The notes under the pieces were generated by a model, which saw only the letters and a program-made list of their open reading frames with translations, did no database searches and had not been told where the DNA came from. From Blastococcus xanthinilyticus (lineage in GTDB: Bacteria; Actinomycetota; Actinomycetes; Mycobacteriales; Geodermatophilaceae), in contig NZ_VNHW01000001.1 in NCBI RefSeq assembly GCF_008124835.1, forward strand, positions 62,001-126,000: 64,000 nucleotides of DNA, read 5' to 3'. The position numbers and the translations under genes were made by a program. Positions 27,881-36,225 of the stretch are shown here, piece by piece (position 1 is the stretch's first letter; each line of letters begins with the position of its first letter).

Positions 27881-27970
27881 CCAGGGACGACACCGCCGGG
27901 CACCGACTCCTTCCCGAGCGCGGCGTGAGATCACTCACCCCGGGCGCCCGGCGCTCTAGAGTCCGCCCCG

Positions 27971-28600
27971 ATGGACGCGCTGGTCGACCCCTCCGCCGAT
28001 CCCGCCGTGGACGACGGTCACCGCCGCGGCCGGATCCTGTGGGCGCTCGCGGTGTGCATGGCCGCGAAGGGCTACTCCGCGACCACGATCGCCGACATCG
28101 CCCGGGAGGGGCGGGTGTCGAAGACGCTCGTCTACGCCCACTTCCGGGACAAGGAGGAGTGCCTCCTCGAGCTCTACACCCGGGCCAACGACACGGTCCT
28201 CGCCCAGGTGCGGCTGGCCCAGGAGCAGGCGCGCGCGGCCGGCTCGCCGTGGCGGGAGCGGTTGCGGGCCGGCATCGGCAGCTACCTCGGCACGCTGGCG
28301 GCCGGGCCCGCCGTCGCCTGGGCCGCGCTCGTGGAGGTGCAGGCCGCCGGACCGCGGGCGCGGGAGCTGCGGCGCCAGGTGGTCGACCGCTACGTCGACC
28401 TGCTCTGCGAGGTCGCCGCGGACCTCGCCGGGCAGCACCCGGAGCAGGTCCGCCCGGTCGGCCGGCCGCTCGTGCTGGCCGCGGTCGGCGGGATCAACGA
28501 GCTCATGCTGGCCCGCGTCGAGCGCGGTGAGGCCGGGCGCCTGGGCGAGGACGTCGACGACGCGACGGCGATCGTGGTGGGCCTGCTCGAGCGGCGCTGA
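27971..28600 (+). CDS. TetR-family transcriptional regulator
   Basis: 209 residues with an N-terminal helix-turn-helix (about 20-65): GYSATTIADIAREGRVSKTLVYAHFRDKEECLLEL, quoted as two parts of the same motif, ending with the typical Y-x-H-F-x-x-K-E. The C-terminal ligand domain is Ala/Glu/Arg-rich. It is divergent from an MFS gene and convergent with the heptad-repeat membrane gene. A 12-bp palindrome CCGGGCGCCCGG at 27940-27951 lies just ahead of its ATG and could be an operator for itself and the MFS gene. Target and ligand are unknown. Confidence 0.87.
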   Translation: MDALVDPSADPAVDDGHRRGRILWALAVCMAAKGYSATTIADIAREGRVSKTLVYAHFRDKEECLLELYTRANDTVLAQVRLAQEQARAAGSPWRERLRAGIGSYLGTLAAGPAVAWAALVEVQAAGPRARELRRQVVDRYVDLLCEVAADLAGQHPEQVRPVGRPLVLAAVGGINELMLARVERGEAGRLGEDVDDATAIVVGLLERR

Positions 28601-28618
28601 GCCGCTCCCCCACGCACG

Positions 28619-28652
28619 AGCGGCCCGCCTCCCGGGCGGGAGACGGGCCGCT
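28619..28652. terminator. Hairpin between convergent TetR and heptad-repeat genes
   Basis: A 9-bp outer stem (28619-28627 with 28644-28652) and, after one mismatch, a 6-bp inner stem (CTCCCG with CGGGAG) with a 2-base loop. It lies midway between two stop codons on opposite strands. Confidence 0.7.
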
Positions 28653-28670
28653 GGTGCGGCGCTCGGGCGG

Positions 28671-30176
28671 TCAGACCGCCGAGTGCGCCGCCCGGGAGGA
28701 CCGGCGGATCCGGATCGCCGCCATGACCAGCGCGGCGAGGACGAACGCGGCGCCCACGGGCAGCGCGAGCCGCTCCGGCGCGAACGCGCCGACCCCGTCG
28801 TCGAGCTCGGTGGCACCGTCGGCCAGCTCCTGCTGGCCCGCGGTGAGCTTCAGCAGCCCCTCGTCGAGCTGGTCGGCGCCGCCGGCGAGCTCGCCGGTGC
28901 CGTCGGCCAGCTGGTCGACGCCGCCCTTCAGCTCGGTGCCGCCGGCCTGCAGCTCGGCGCCGCCCTCGGTCAGCTGCGGGCTGTTGGCGGTGAGCTGACC
29001 GACGCCCTCGTCCAGCTCCACGGTGCCGGCGGCCAGCTCGTCGGTGCCCTTCGCCAGGTCACCGGCACCGGCCCGCAGCGTGCCCGAGCCCGTGGCCGCG
29101 GTGCCCAGACCCGCGGCGAGCCGGTCGGTGCCGGCCGCGAGGGCCGAGGCACCCGCCGCCGCCTGCCCGATGCCGGCGTGCAGCCGGTCGACGCCGGCAG
29201 GGAGGCCGGGTGCCTTGACGGCGAGGTCGGTCACGCCCGGGAGCAGCTTCTGGTCGACGCCGGTCTTCAGCTCGGTGAGCCCGTCGCGCAGCCCCGGCGT
29301 GCCCGGGATGCCCGCGATGTAGGCCTGCGCCGTCCCGACCCCGGTGCCGGCGGCCGTGAGGTCCGTGCCCGCCTGGGTGAGGTCGCTCCCCGCGGCGGAG
29401 ACGATCGCGCCCAGCGCCGCGGCGTCGGTGGGCGAGATGCGCCCGGACTGCGCCAGCGCCGTGATCTGGTTCCCCAGGTCGCCCAGCTTCACCCCGGCCG
29501 CTCCGAGGCCCGCGCCCACCTGACCGATCTCGGCCCGTGCCGTGTCCACATTGGTGCTCACCACGCCCAGCCCGTTCTGGGCCTTGCCGAGACCGGCGCT
29601 GATGTCCTCCGCCCCCTGCTTCAGGGCCGGCGCGCCGGACGCCACCTTCGCCGCGCCCTCCCGCAGGAGGCTCGTGGGCGAGGTGTTCTCGGCCAGCAGC
29701 CCCAGCCCGGCGACGAGGTCGTCGGCGCCCTGCGCGGCCGTGGTGGAGCCGGCGGACAACGTGGTGAGGCCCTCGTCGAGGTCCGCCGCACCGTTCGCCA
29801 GCCTGTCCGCGCCGACGGCCGCCTCACCCGCGCCCGCCGCCAGCCGCCCCGACCCGTCGGCCACCTGGCCGACGCCGCCGACGTACTGGTCGACCCCGGC
29901 GCGGTACTCCTGGACACCGCTCACGTACCGGTCCGTGCCGTCCACGACCGAGGTCGCCCCCGCGTCGAGGTCCTGGACGCCACCGGCCAGCCGCTCCCAG
30001 CCGGCGGCGAACTCGCTCTGCCCGGCGTTCAGCTTCATCGCGCCGTCGTGGACGTCGCCCGCGCCTTCGGCCACCGATCCCATCAGCAGCAGGAAGGCCG
30101 TCGCGGCCGCCCCTGCGCCCAGCAGGGCGGCCGGCGCGGCGAACCGGCGACCGCCCTGATTCCGCTCTCTCGTCAC
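28671..30176 (-). CDS. Membrane-anchored L-x-x-G heptad-repeat protein
   Basis: The 501-residue protein has one N-terminal hydrophobic helix (about 12-34) and one near the C-terminus (LALPVGAAFVLAALVMAAI, about 468-487) with a basic tail. Between them almost the whole chain is tiled by a seven-residue period of the form x-x-x-Leu-x-x-Gly (for example LAGGVQD, LDAGATS, LADGTGE, LAGGADQ, LDEGLLK). This repeat type is known from the external region of YhgE/Pip-type proteins, but here the multi-helix transporter part of YhgE is missing; only two anchors remain. It may form a long rigid rod outside the cell, stretched across or along the envelope. Start is GTG 30176 after GGGAG. A palindrome lies 84 bases upstream. 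Confidence 0.8.
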   Translation of the reverse strand: MTRERNQGGRRFAAPAALLGAGAAATAFLLLMGSVAEGAGDVHDGAMKLNAGQSEFAAGWERLAGGVQDLDAGATSVVDGTDRYVSGVQEYRAGVDQYVGGVGQVADGSGRLAAGAGEAAVGADRLANGAADLDEGLTTLSAGSTTAAQGADDLVAGLGLLAENTSPTSLLREGAAKVASGAPALKQGAEDISAGLGKAQNGLGVVSTNVDTARAEIGQVGAGLGAAGVKLGDLGNQITALAQSGRISPTDAAALGAIVSAAGSDLTQAGTDLTAAGTGVGTAQAYIAGIPGTPGLRDGLTELKTGVDQKLLPGVTDLAVKAPGLPAGVDRLHAGIGQAAAGASALAAGTDRLAAGLGTAATGSGTLRAGAGDLAKGTDELAAGTVELDEGVGQLTANSPQLTEGGAELQAGGTELKGGVDQLADGTGELAGGADQLDEGLLKLTAGQQELADGATELDDGVGAFAPERLALPVGAAFVLAALVMAAIRIRRSSRAAHSAV

Positions 30177-30259
30177 TGCACTCCCATCAGAAGGCGCCGC
30201 GCGACGGTGCGCGGCGCCGGTGGAGCGCGGCCGCCCGGCGGCGGACCGTGCTCCGACTT

Positions 30260-30275
30260 GGTACCGCTCGGTACC
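30260..30275. promoter_or_regulatory. 16-bp palindrome upstream of the heptad-repeat gene
   Basis: GGTACCG (30260-30266), CT, CGGTACC (30269-30275): two exact 7-bp arms, the size of a TetR-dimer operator. It lies 84 bases before the start of the heptad-repeat gene and 235 bases before the cupin gene. The nearby TetR protein is a natural candidate ligand. Apart from this site I see nothing in the 334-base gene-free stretch 30177-30510 except a G+C-rich leader of the cupin gene. Confidence 0.5.
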
Positions 30276-30510
30276 GGGCGGGAAGGTAGATCAGCAGTGG
30301 CGGGGACCACAAGGGGGGTCGGTTCCGCCGATGCGCCGCTGACCTGCGATGTCGCCCGCGCGGGGCCGCTCCGGACCCGGGTGGTCACCGTCCCGGGCGA
30401 ACGCAGGACTACTCGGGAGCGTCCCCGGGCAGGAGCAGCCCGTCGCCCGTCGGCCGCCCGTCCGCGGCCGGACGGCAGCCTGCGCCACCGAGCCGAGAGG
30501 AGCGCCGCCC

Positions 30511-30912
30511 ATGGCGTCCGTCATCCACTACACGATCGCCACCGAGGCCGAGAAGAGCCCCGACTTCCGCCGGGTCCTCTGGACCGGCAAGAACACCCAG
30601 CTGGTCATCATGACCATCCCGCCGGGGGGCGAGATCGGCGAGGAGACCCACGAGGACATCGACCAGATCCTCACCTTCGTCAGCGGCGTCGGGAAGGCGG
30701 TCATCTCGGGCAGCGAGAAGAACGTCGCGCAGGGCGACCTCGTCGTCGTCCCGGCCGGGACGAAGCACAACTTCCTGAACACCGGCCAGAACCCGCTGGT
30801 CCTCTACACGGTCTACGGCCCGCCGGAGCACGCCGACGGCGCGGTGCACAAGACCAAGGAGGAGGCCGACGAGGCCGAGGAGTCGGGCAAGGACGAGCCG
30901 CCGACCTCCTGA
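30511..30912 (+). CDS. Cupin-domain protein
   Basis: A 133-residue single-domain cupin. The first metal motif region is IPPGGEIGEETHEDIDQILTF (G-x5-H-x3-4-E-like with H and D/E ligands; quoted span 30619-30681) and the second is GDLVVVPAGTKHNFLNTG (G-D-x2-x-x-P-x-G-x2-H-x-x-x-N), so a metal site is likely. The acidic Lys/Glu-rich tail (about 110-133) is soluble. Similar small proteins are annotated as mannose-6-phosphate-isomerase-like cupins without proven activity. ATG 30511 is preceded by GAGAGGAG. It is monocistronic as far as I can see. Confidence 0.85.
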   Translation: MASVIHYTIATEAEKSPDFRRVLWTGKNTQLVIMTIPPGGEIGEETHEDIDQILTFVSGVGKAVISGSEKNVAQGDLVVVPAGTKHNFLNTGQNPLVLYTVYGPPEHADGAVHKTKEEADEAEESGKDEPPTS

Positions 30913-31024
30913 ACCGGCGCGCCTTCCGCGGAAATTGGCGACGGCCGGGCACTCCGGTGCCCGGCCGCCGCCGTCGTCGGGCCCGGTGGTGGCCGGCCTC
31001 CGGGCGGGCAGTCAGACTCGGCGC

Positions 31025-33874
31025 ATGAGCGCACCGGCCACCGGCTCCCCCCGCACGCTCGAGGACGCCGGCCGGGAGGTCGCCGCGGAGCTCCGCCGCG
31101 CCGGTCTGGGGGACGTCGACGACTCCGGCCTGGCCCGGGCCCTCTACTCCTCCGACGCCTCGCTGTACCGCGTCCTGCCGCGCGCCGTCGTCCGCCCCCG
31201 CGACGCCGACGAGATCGTGGCCGCGCTCGAGGTGTGCCGCTCCCTCGGCGTCCCGCTCACCCCGCGCGGGGCCGGCACCTCGATCGCCGGGAACGCCGTC
31301 GGCACCGGCGTCGTGATCGACACCAGCCGCTACCTGTCCCGCGTGCGCGCGGTCGACGCCGAGGCGCGGACCGCCACCGTCGACCCCGGGGTGGTGCAGG
31401 CGGCGCTGCAGACCGCCACCCGGCCCTCCGGGCTGCGCTTCGGCCCCGACCCGAGCACCCACAACCGGTGCACGATCGGCGGGATGATCGGCAACAACGC
31501 CTGCGGTTCCCGCGCCCTGGGCTACGGCCGCACCTCGGACAACGTCGTGGCCCTCGACGTCGTCACCGGGAGCGGTGCCCGCCTGACGGTGGGCCCGGGC
31601 ACCACCCCCCGCGACGGGGTCCTCGCCGACCTGCACCGGCTGGTCGCCGGCGAGCTCGCCACCATCCGCACCGAGTTCGGCCGCTTCGGCCGGCAGGTGT
31701 CGGGCTACTCGCTGGAGCACCTGCTGCCCGAGCGCGGCTTCGACGTCGCCCGCGCGCTGGTGGGCAGCGAGGGCACCCTCGCCGTCGTCCTCGGGGCGAC
31801 GGTGCGGCTGGTCACCGACGCCCCGGTCCGCGGGCTGGTCGTCCTCGGCTACCCGTCGATGGCCGACGCCGCCGACGCCACCCCCGGCCTGCTGCCGCAC
31901 GAGCCCACGGCCGTCGAGGGCCTCGACGAGCGCATCGTGCAGCGGCTGCGGGACGTGCCGGCCGCCGTGGTGCCGGACCTGCCGCGCGGCGCGGGCTGGC
32001 TGATCGTGGAGCTGACCGGCGACAGCGTCGCGGAGGTCGAGGGCAAGGCGCGCGGCGTGCTCGCCGACGCCGGCGCGGTCGACTCGATGGTGGTCACGGA
32101 CCCGGCGCACGCCGCGGCGATCTGGCGGATCCGCGAGGACGGCGCCGGGCTGGCCAACCGCACGTCCGACGGGCGCCCGGCGCACGCCGGCTGGGAGGAC
32201 GCCGCCGTCCCGGTGGAGCGGCTCGGGGACTACCTGCGCGGCTTCGAGGCGCTGCTCGACGAGCACTCCCTCCAGGGCGTGCCCTACGGGCACTTCGGCG
32301 ACGGCTGCCTGCACGTGCGGATCGACTTCCCCTTCGGGGCCGGCGAGGACGCCGGCCGCGCCGCCTACCGGTCGTTCGTCGAGGACGCCGCCCGGCTGGT
32401 CGCCGGCTACGGCGGCTCGCTGTCCGGCGAGCACGGCGACGGCCGCGCGCGCAGCGAGCTGCTGCCGCACATGTACTCCCCCGAGGCCCTGGCGCTCTTC
32501 GGCCGGGTCAAGGCGGTCTTCGACCCCGACGACGTCCTCAACCCCGGCGTCCTGGTCCGCCCGGCCCCGTTCGACGAGGACGTCCGCATCGCCGTGGCGC
32601 CGGCGACGAGGACGAACCTCGCCCTGGCGTACCGGCACGACGGCGGCGACTTCTCCGCCGCGGTGCACCGCTGCACCGGCGTCGGCAAGTGCCGCGCCGA
32701 CCTGCAGTCCTCCGGCGGGGTCATGTGCCCCTCCTGGCCGGCCACCCGCGAGGAGAAGGACACCACCCGGGGCCGCGCCCGCGTGCTCCAGGAGATGCTC
32801 GCCCCCGGCGGGCCGGTGACGGGCTGGCGCTCCCCCGAGGTGCACGACGCCCTGGACCTGTGCCTGTCCTGCAAGGGCTGCTCGCGGGACTGCCCCACGG
32901 GCGTGGACATGGCCTCCTACAAGGCGGAGGTGCTGCACCAGTCCTACCGCCGCCGGCTCCGCCCGCGCTCGCACTACACGCTCGGCCGGCTGCCGTTCTG
33001 GTCCGACCTGGTGGCCCGGGCCCCCCGGCTGGTCAACGCCGCGCTCGGCACCGCACTGGTCGGCCGCCTGGCCAAGTGGGGCGCAGGCATCGACCAGCGC
33101 CGCCCGGTGCCGGCCTTCGCCCCGCGGACCTTCCGGCAGCAGTGGGCCGAGCAGCCGCTGGTCGGCGACGGCCCCCCGGTGGCCTTGTGGGTGGACTCGT
33201 TCACCGACCACTTCGCGCCCGAGGTCGCCACCGCCACCGCCCGCGTGCTGACCGCCGCCGGCTACCGGGTGCAGGTCCCCGGCGACGACACCTGCTGCGG
33301 GCTCACCTGGATCACCACCGGCCAGCTCGACGCCGCCCGGCGGATCCTGGGCGGCACGGTCCGGGCGCTGGCGCCGCTGGCGGCGGCGGGCGTCCCCGTC
33401 GTCGGCATCGAGCCCTCCTGCACCGCCGTCCTGCGCAGCGAGGCGCTGGAGCTGGTCGGCGGGCCGGAGGCCGAGCAGGTGGCCGCCGCCACCCGCACCC
33501 TCGCCGAGCTGCTCCGCGACACCCCCGGCTGGACGCCGCCGTCGCTGGCCGGCACGGAGATCGTCGCCCAGCCGCACTGCCACCACGCCTCCGTGCTCGG
33601 CTGGTCGGCCGACGCGGCGCTGCTCGAGCGGGCCGGCGCGACGGTGAACCGGCTGGGCGGCTGCTGCGGGCTGGCCGGCAACTGGGGCGTGGAGCGCGGG
33701 CACCACGACGTCTCGGTGGCGGTCGCCGAGCAGCAGCTGCTGCCCGCCGTCCGCGACCTGGCCGACGACGCGGTCGTCCTGGCCGACGGCTTCTCCTGCC
33801 GCACCCAACTGGACCAGCTGGCCGGCCGGCGCGGGAAGCACCTCGCCGAGCTCCTGGCCGACCGGCTGGGCTGA
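31025..33874 (+). CDS. FAD-linked oxidase fused to Fe-S subunit (GlcD-GlpC-like)
   Basis: A 949-residue fusion. The N-terminal half (about 20-515) is a PCMH FAD-binding oxidase of the D-lactate/glycolate dehydrogenase type (PLTPRGAGTSIAGNAVGTG, TIGGMIGNNACGSRALGYG, GSEGTLAVVLGAT, SLSGEHGDGRARSELL). The second half carries ferredoxin-like cysteines (CTGVGKCRADLQ, CLSCKGCSRDCPTGVD) and two CCG domains (DDTCCGLTW, LGGCCGLAGNWG). This is the layout of large D-2-hydroxyacid dehydrogenases that pass electrons to the respiratory chain. ATG 31025. The antiporter genes begin 10 bases after its stop, but no functional link is evident. Confidence 0.9.
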   Translation: MSAPATGSPRTLEDAGREVAAELRRAGLGDVDDSGLARALYSSDASLYRVLPRAVVRPRDADEIVAALEVCRSLGVPLTPRGAGTSIAGNAVGTGVVIDTSRYLSRVRAVDAEARTATVDPGVVQAALQTATRPSGLRFGPDPSTHNRCTIGGMIGNNACGSRALGYGRTSDNVVALDVVTGSGARLTVGPGTTPRDGVLADLHRLVAGELATIRTEFGRFGRQVSGYSLEHLLPERGFDVARALVGSEGTLAVVLGATVRLVTDAPVRGLVVLGYPSMADAADATPGLLPHEPTAVEGLDERIVQRLRDVPAAVVPDLPRGAGWLIVELTGDSVAEVEGKARGVLADAGAVDSMVVTDPAHAAAIWRIREDGAGLANRTSDGRPAHAGWEDAAVPVERLGDYLRGFEALLDEHSLQGVPYGHFGDGCLHVRIDFPFGAGEDAGRAAYRSFVEDAARLVAGYGGSLSGEHGDGRARSELLPHMYSPEALALFGRVKAVFDPDDVLNPGVLVRPAPFDEDVRIAVAPATRTNLALAYRHDGGDFSAAVHRCTGVGKCRADLQSSGGVMCPSWPATREEKDTTRGRARVLQEMLAPGGPVTGWRSPEVHDALDLCLSCKGCSRDCPTGVDMASYKAEVLHQSYRRRLRPRSHYTLGRLPFWSDLVARAPRLVNAALGTALVGRLAKWGAGIDQRRPVPAFAPRTFRQQWAEQPLVGDGPPVALWVDSFTDHFAPEVATATARVLTAAGYRVQVPGDDTCCGLTWITTGQLDAARRILGGTVRALAPLAAAGVPVVGIEPSCTAVLRSEALELVGGPEAEQVAAATRTLAELLRDTPGWTPPSLAGTEIVAQPHCHHASVLGWSADAALLERAGATVNRLGGCCGLAGNWGVERGHHDVSVAVAEQQLLPAVRDLADDAVVLADGFSCRTQLDQLAGRRGKHLAELLADRLG

Positions 33875-33883
33875 GGTGCGACG

Positions 33884-34378
33884 ATGCCGGACGTGGAGCT
33901 CGAGGAGACCCTGCTGCCCGGTGTCGGCGTCCGGTACCAGCTGCGCACCCGGTCGGGTCAGCTGCTGGGCATCGTCGTGCAGCGCGAGGGCGGCGCGGAG
34001 ATCGCGGTGTTCGACCGGCGCGACCCCGACCAGGCGCGGGAGACCTTCCGGCTGGACCCCGAGGAGGTCGACGCCGTCGCCGAGGTCCTCGGCGCGCCCC
34101 GGCTGACCCAGCGGTTCGCCGACCTCTCCCGCGAGGTGCCGGGGCTGGAGTCGGCCCGGATCTCGGTCCGGGAGGGCTCCCCCTTCGCCGGCCGCACGCT
34201 GGGCGACACCCGCGCCCGCACGCTGACCGGGTGCTCGGTGGTCGCCATCGTGCGCGGCGCCGACGTCGTCCCCTCCCCCGCGCCCGGGGACCGGCTGGCC
34301 GCCGGCGACGTGCTGGTGGCCATCGGCTCGTCGGCGGGCCTGGAGCAGCTGGACCGGCGGCTCGCGGGCAAGGAGTAG
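33884..34378 (+). CDS. TrkA-C/RCK_C regulatory subunit of a cation/proton antiporter
   Basis: The 164-residue protein has an N-terminal GVGVRYQLRTRSGQLLGIVVQREGG domain and a C-terminal TrkA-C (RCK_C) domain (about 80-155) with ISVREGSPFAGRTLGD, ALTGCSVVAIVRG-like TLTGCSVVAIVRG and PGDRLAAGDVLVAIGS. It matches KhtT-type regulators that gate a KefB-like antiporter encoded next door, often sensing nucleotides such as c-di-AMP or ATP. It starts 10 bases after the previous stop and ends 7 bases before the antiporter, so the two are clearly one unit. Ligand identity is inference. Confidence 0.87.
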   Translation: MPDVELEETLLPGVGVRYQLRTRSGQLLGIVVQREGGAEIAVFDRRDPDQARETFRLDPEEVDAVAEVLGAPRLTQRFADLSREVPGLESARISVREGSPFAGRTLGDTRARTLTGCSVVAIVRGADVVPSPAPGDRLAAGDVLVAIGSSAGLEQLDRRLAGKE

Positions 34379-34385
34379 GTCCGCG

Positions 34386-35552
34386 GTGGACCACGTCGCC
34401 GCCCTGCTGCTGGAGCTCGGTCTGCTGTTCCTCGGGCTGTCGGCGCTCGGGCTGCTGGCCCGGCGGCTCGGCCTGTCCCCCGTCCCGTTCATCCTGCTGG
34501 CCGCCCTGGCGCTCGGCGAGGGCGGCCTGGTGGCGGTGGACAACGCGGCGCCCTTCCTCGAGGCGGCCGCGGAGATCGGTGTCGTCCTGCTGCTGCTCAC
34601 CCTCGGGCTGGAGTTCTCCGCCACCGAGCTGTTCGCGTCGTTCCGCCGGCACGCCCCCTCCGGCCTGGTGGACCTCGTGCTCAACGGCCCGCCCGGGTTC
34701 GTCGCCGGGCTGCTGCTGGGCCTGCCGTGGCAGGGCGCCCTGGCGCTGGGCGGGGTCACCTACATCTCGTCGTCGGGGATCATCGCGCGGCTGCTCGGCG
34801 ACCTCGGCCGGCTGGCCAACCGCGAGACCCCGGCGGTGCTCTCGGTGCTCGTGCTCGAGGACCTCGCGATGGCGCTGTTCCTGCCGCTGCTCGTGGTGGC
34901 GCTGGCCGGTGAGGGGCCGGCGCAGGCCGCCGGCGGCATCGCGCTGGCCGTCGGCGCCGTCCTGCTCGTGCTCCTGGCGGCGCAGCGGCACGGCCACCGG
35001 CTGGGCCGGCTGCTCACCCACGACGACGACGAGCAGGTCATGCTCCGGCTGATCGGCCTCACCCTGCTGGTCGCCGGCGCGGCGCAGGCCATGGGCGCGT
35101 CGGCGGCGGTGGGGGCCTTCCTGGTCGGCCTGGCGCTGCCGGCGTCCTTCGCCGAGCGCGCGCGGGCGATCCTCGGCCCGCTGCGCGACCTGTTCGCGGC
35201 CACCTTCTTCGTCGCCTTCGGGCTGGCCACCGACCCGGGGGCGATCCTGCCGGTGCTCCCCGCCGCGCTGGCGCTGGCCGCGGTCACCACGGTCACCAAG
35301 ATCGGCACCGGCTGGTTCGCCGCGCGGCGGGACGGGGTCGCCGTTCCCGGCCGGCTGCGCGCCGGCACGGCGCTGGTGGCCCGCGGTGAATTCTCGATCG
35401 TGATCGCCGGGCTGGCGGTCACCGCCGGGCTGCCGGCGGTCGGCCCGGTGGCCACGGGCTACGTGCTGGTGCTCGCGGTGAGCGGCCCGGTGCTCACCCG
35501 CTTCGTGGAGCCGCTGTCCGCGCGCCTGGTCCGCGCGCCCGCGCCGGCCTGA
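34386..35552 (+). CDS. CPA2-family cation/proton antiporter (KefB/KhtU-like)
   Basis: 388 residues, 11-13 hydrophobic helices; start GTG 34386. The CPA2 features are LLLLTLGLEFSATEL, TYISSSGIIARLLGDLGRL, LEDLAMALFLPLL (membrane Asp), VGAFLVGLALPASFAERAR and ALVARGEFSIVIAGLAV. No cytosolic nucleotide-binding domain is fused, consistent with the separate regulatory subunit upstream. Such pairs (KhtTU) export K+ or NH4+ in exchange for H+. Given a c-di-AMP riboswitch elsewhere in the window, c-di-AMP control of this transporter is an attractive guess, nothing more. A perfect palindrome overlaps its stop codon. Confidence 0.9.
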   Translation: MDHVAALLLELGLLFLGLSALGLLARRLGLSPVPFILLAALALGEGGLVAVDNAAPFLEAAAEIGVVLLLLTLGLEFSATELFASFRRHAPSGLVDLVLNGPPGFVAGLLLGLPWQGALALGGVTYISSSGIIARLLGDLGRLANRETPAVLSVLVLEDLAMALFLPLLVVALAGEGPAQAAGGIALAVGAVLLVLLAAQRHGHRLGRLLTHDDDEQVMLRLIGLTLLVAGAAQAMGASAAVGAFLVGLALPASFAERARAILGPLRDLFAATFFVAFGLATDPGAILPVLPAALALAAVTTVTKIGTGWFAARRDGVAVPGRLRAGTALVARGEFSIVIAGLAVTAGLPAVGPVATGYVLVLAVSGPVLTRFVEPLSARLVRAPAPA

Positions 35553-35562
35553 CCGGTCAGGC
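35547..35562. repeat. Perfect 16-bp palindrome across two convergent stop codons
   Basis: GCCTGACCGGTCAGGC is its own reverse complement and holds the TGA of the antiporter (35550-35552) and the TGA of the SGNH gene on the other strand (35557-35559). Without a loop it makes a poor terminator by itself; the shape may simply follow from two TGAs in convergent genes. Confidence 0.6.
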
Positions 35563-36177
35563 GGCGGTATCCCGCCGGGCCCGGGCCGCGCCCAGCACGT
35601 AGGGCGCGAGCACCTCGGCGATCCGCGCGTAGCCGGCCGAGGACGGGTGGAACCGGTCGGCGGAGAACGACGCCGGGTCGGCGGCGAAGGCCCGCGCCAC
35701 CTCGGCCGCCACCGGGGCCACGGTGGCGCCGCCGCGGGTGGCCACGTGCGACTGCCGCTGCTGGAGCACCGCGCAGGCGCCCCGCACCAGCATCCGCAGC
35801 GCCGGGGGCACGAACGGCACCATCGACATGTCCGGCGCCGGCACCACCACGACGTCGGTGCCGGCGGCCCGCAGCGCGGTCACCGCGGCCGAGAGCGCGG
35901 ACGCGGCCTGCTCGGCGGGCACGAAGCGGGCGAGGTCGTTGGCGCCGACGACCACGACGGCCAGGTCGGCCGACAGCGGAAGGGCGCGGCGCACCTGGTC
36001 GGCCAGCCCGGCGGAGACGGCGCCCGGGACGGCGAGCACGTGCAGCTCGACGTCGAACCCGTCGTCGGTCAGCGCGCGGGTGAGCCGGGGCCCGAGGGCG
36101 TCGGAGGGGCGGGCGGCGCCGGTGCCGAAGGCGAGGGAGTCACCGAGGAGGAGCAGGCGGAGAGCGGAGCGGGCCAC
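35557..36177 (-). CDS. SGNH/GDSL hydrolase
   Basis: This 206-residue protein begins MARSALRLLLLGDSLAFGTG and carries all SGNH blocks: the Ser in GDSL (block I), GLADQVRRAL (block II Gly), VVVGANDLARF (block III GxND) and DRFHPSSAGYA (block V DxxH). It is a compact esterase, lipase or thioesterase-like enzyme; no signal peptide. The only plausible start is GTG 36177, which lies inside the arm of a strong hairpin and has no normal ribosome site. Substrate unknown. Confidence 0.88.
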   Translation of the reverse strand: MARSALRLLLLGDSLAFGTGAARPSDALGPRLTRALTDDGFDVELHVLAVPGAVSAGLADQVRRALPLSADLAVVVVGANDLARFVPAEQAASALSAAVTALRAAGTDVVVVPAPDMSMVPFVPPALRMLVRGACAVLQQRQSHVATRGGATVAPVAAEVARAFAADPASFSADRFHPSSAGYARIAEVLAPYVLGAARARRDTAA

Positions 36178-36202
36178 GTCGAGGGGAACGACGTGGCCCG
36201 CT
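36168..36202 (-). terminator. Hairpin overlapping the SGNH start codon
   Basis: A perfect 14-bp inverted repeat (36168-36181 with 36189-36202, 7-base loop) lies 24 bases after the enoyl-CoA hydratase stop in the minus direction. It looks like that gene's terminator, yet its second arm includes the GTG start (36177) of the SGNH gene. If the SGNH gene is read through from upstream, its start would be folded away. Confidence 0.65.
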
Positions 36203-36225
36203 GCGGTATGCCGTCGACCGGCGCG

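Noticed and set aside
28671-30176. Complete YhgE/Pip-type transporter
   Set aside because: The heptad region fits YhgE, but only one helix at each end is present; the multi-helix ABC-2-type part is missing.
30701-34759. A 1352-codon open frame on the minus strand
   Set aside because: It is antisense to the FAD/Fe-S oxidase, the regulatory subunit and part of the antiporter, all with clear motifs. Long antisense frames are expected from GC-rich codon bias; the product is low-complexity Gly/Arg/Ala with no domain.
35547-35562. The 16-bp palindrome as a regulatory operator
   Set aside because: It covers two convergent stop codons, each TGA, which by itself creates much of the symmetry; it is downstream of both genes.
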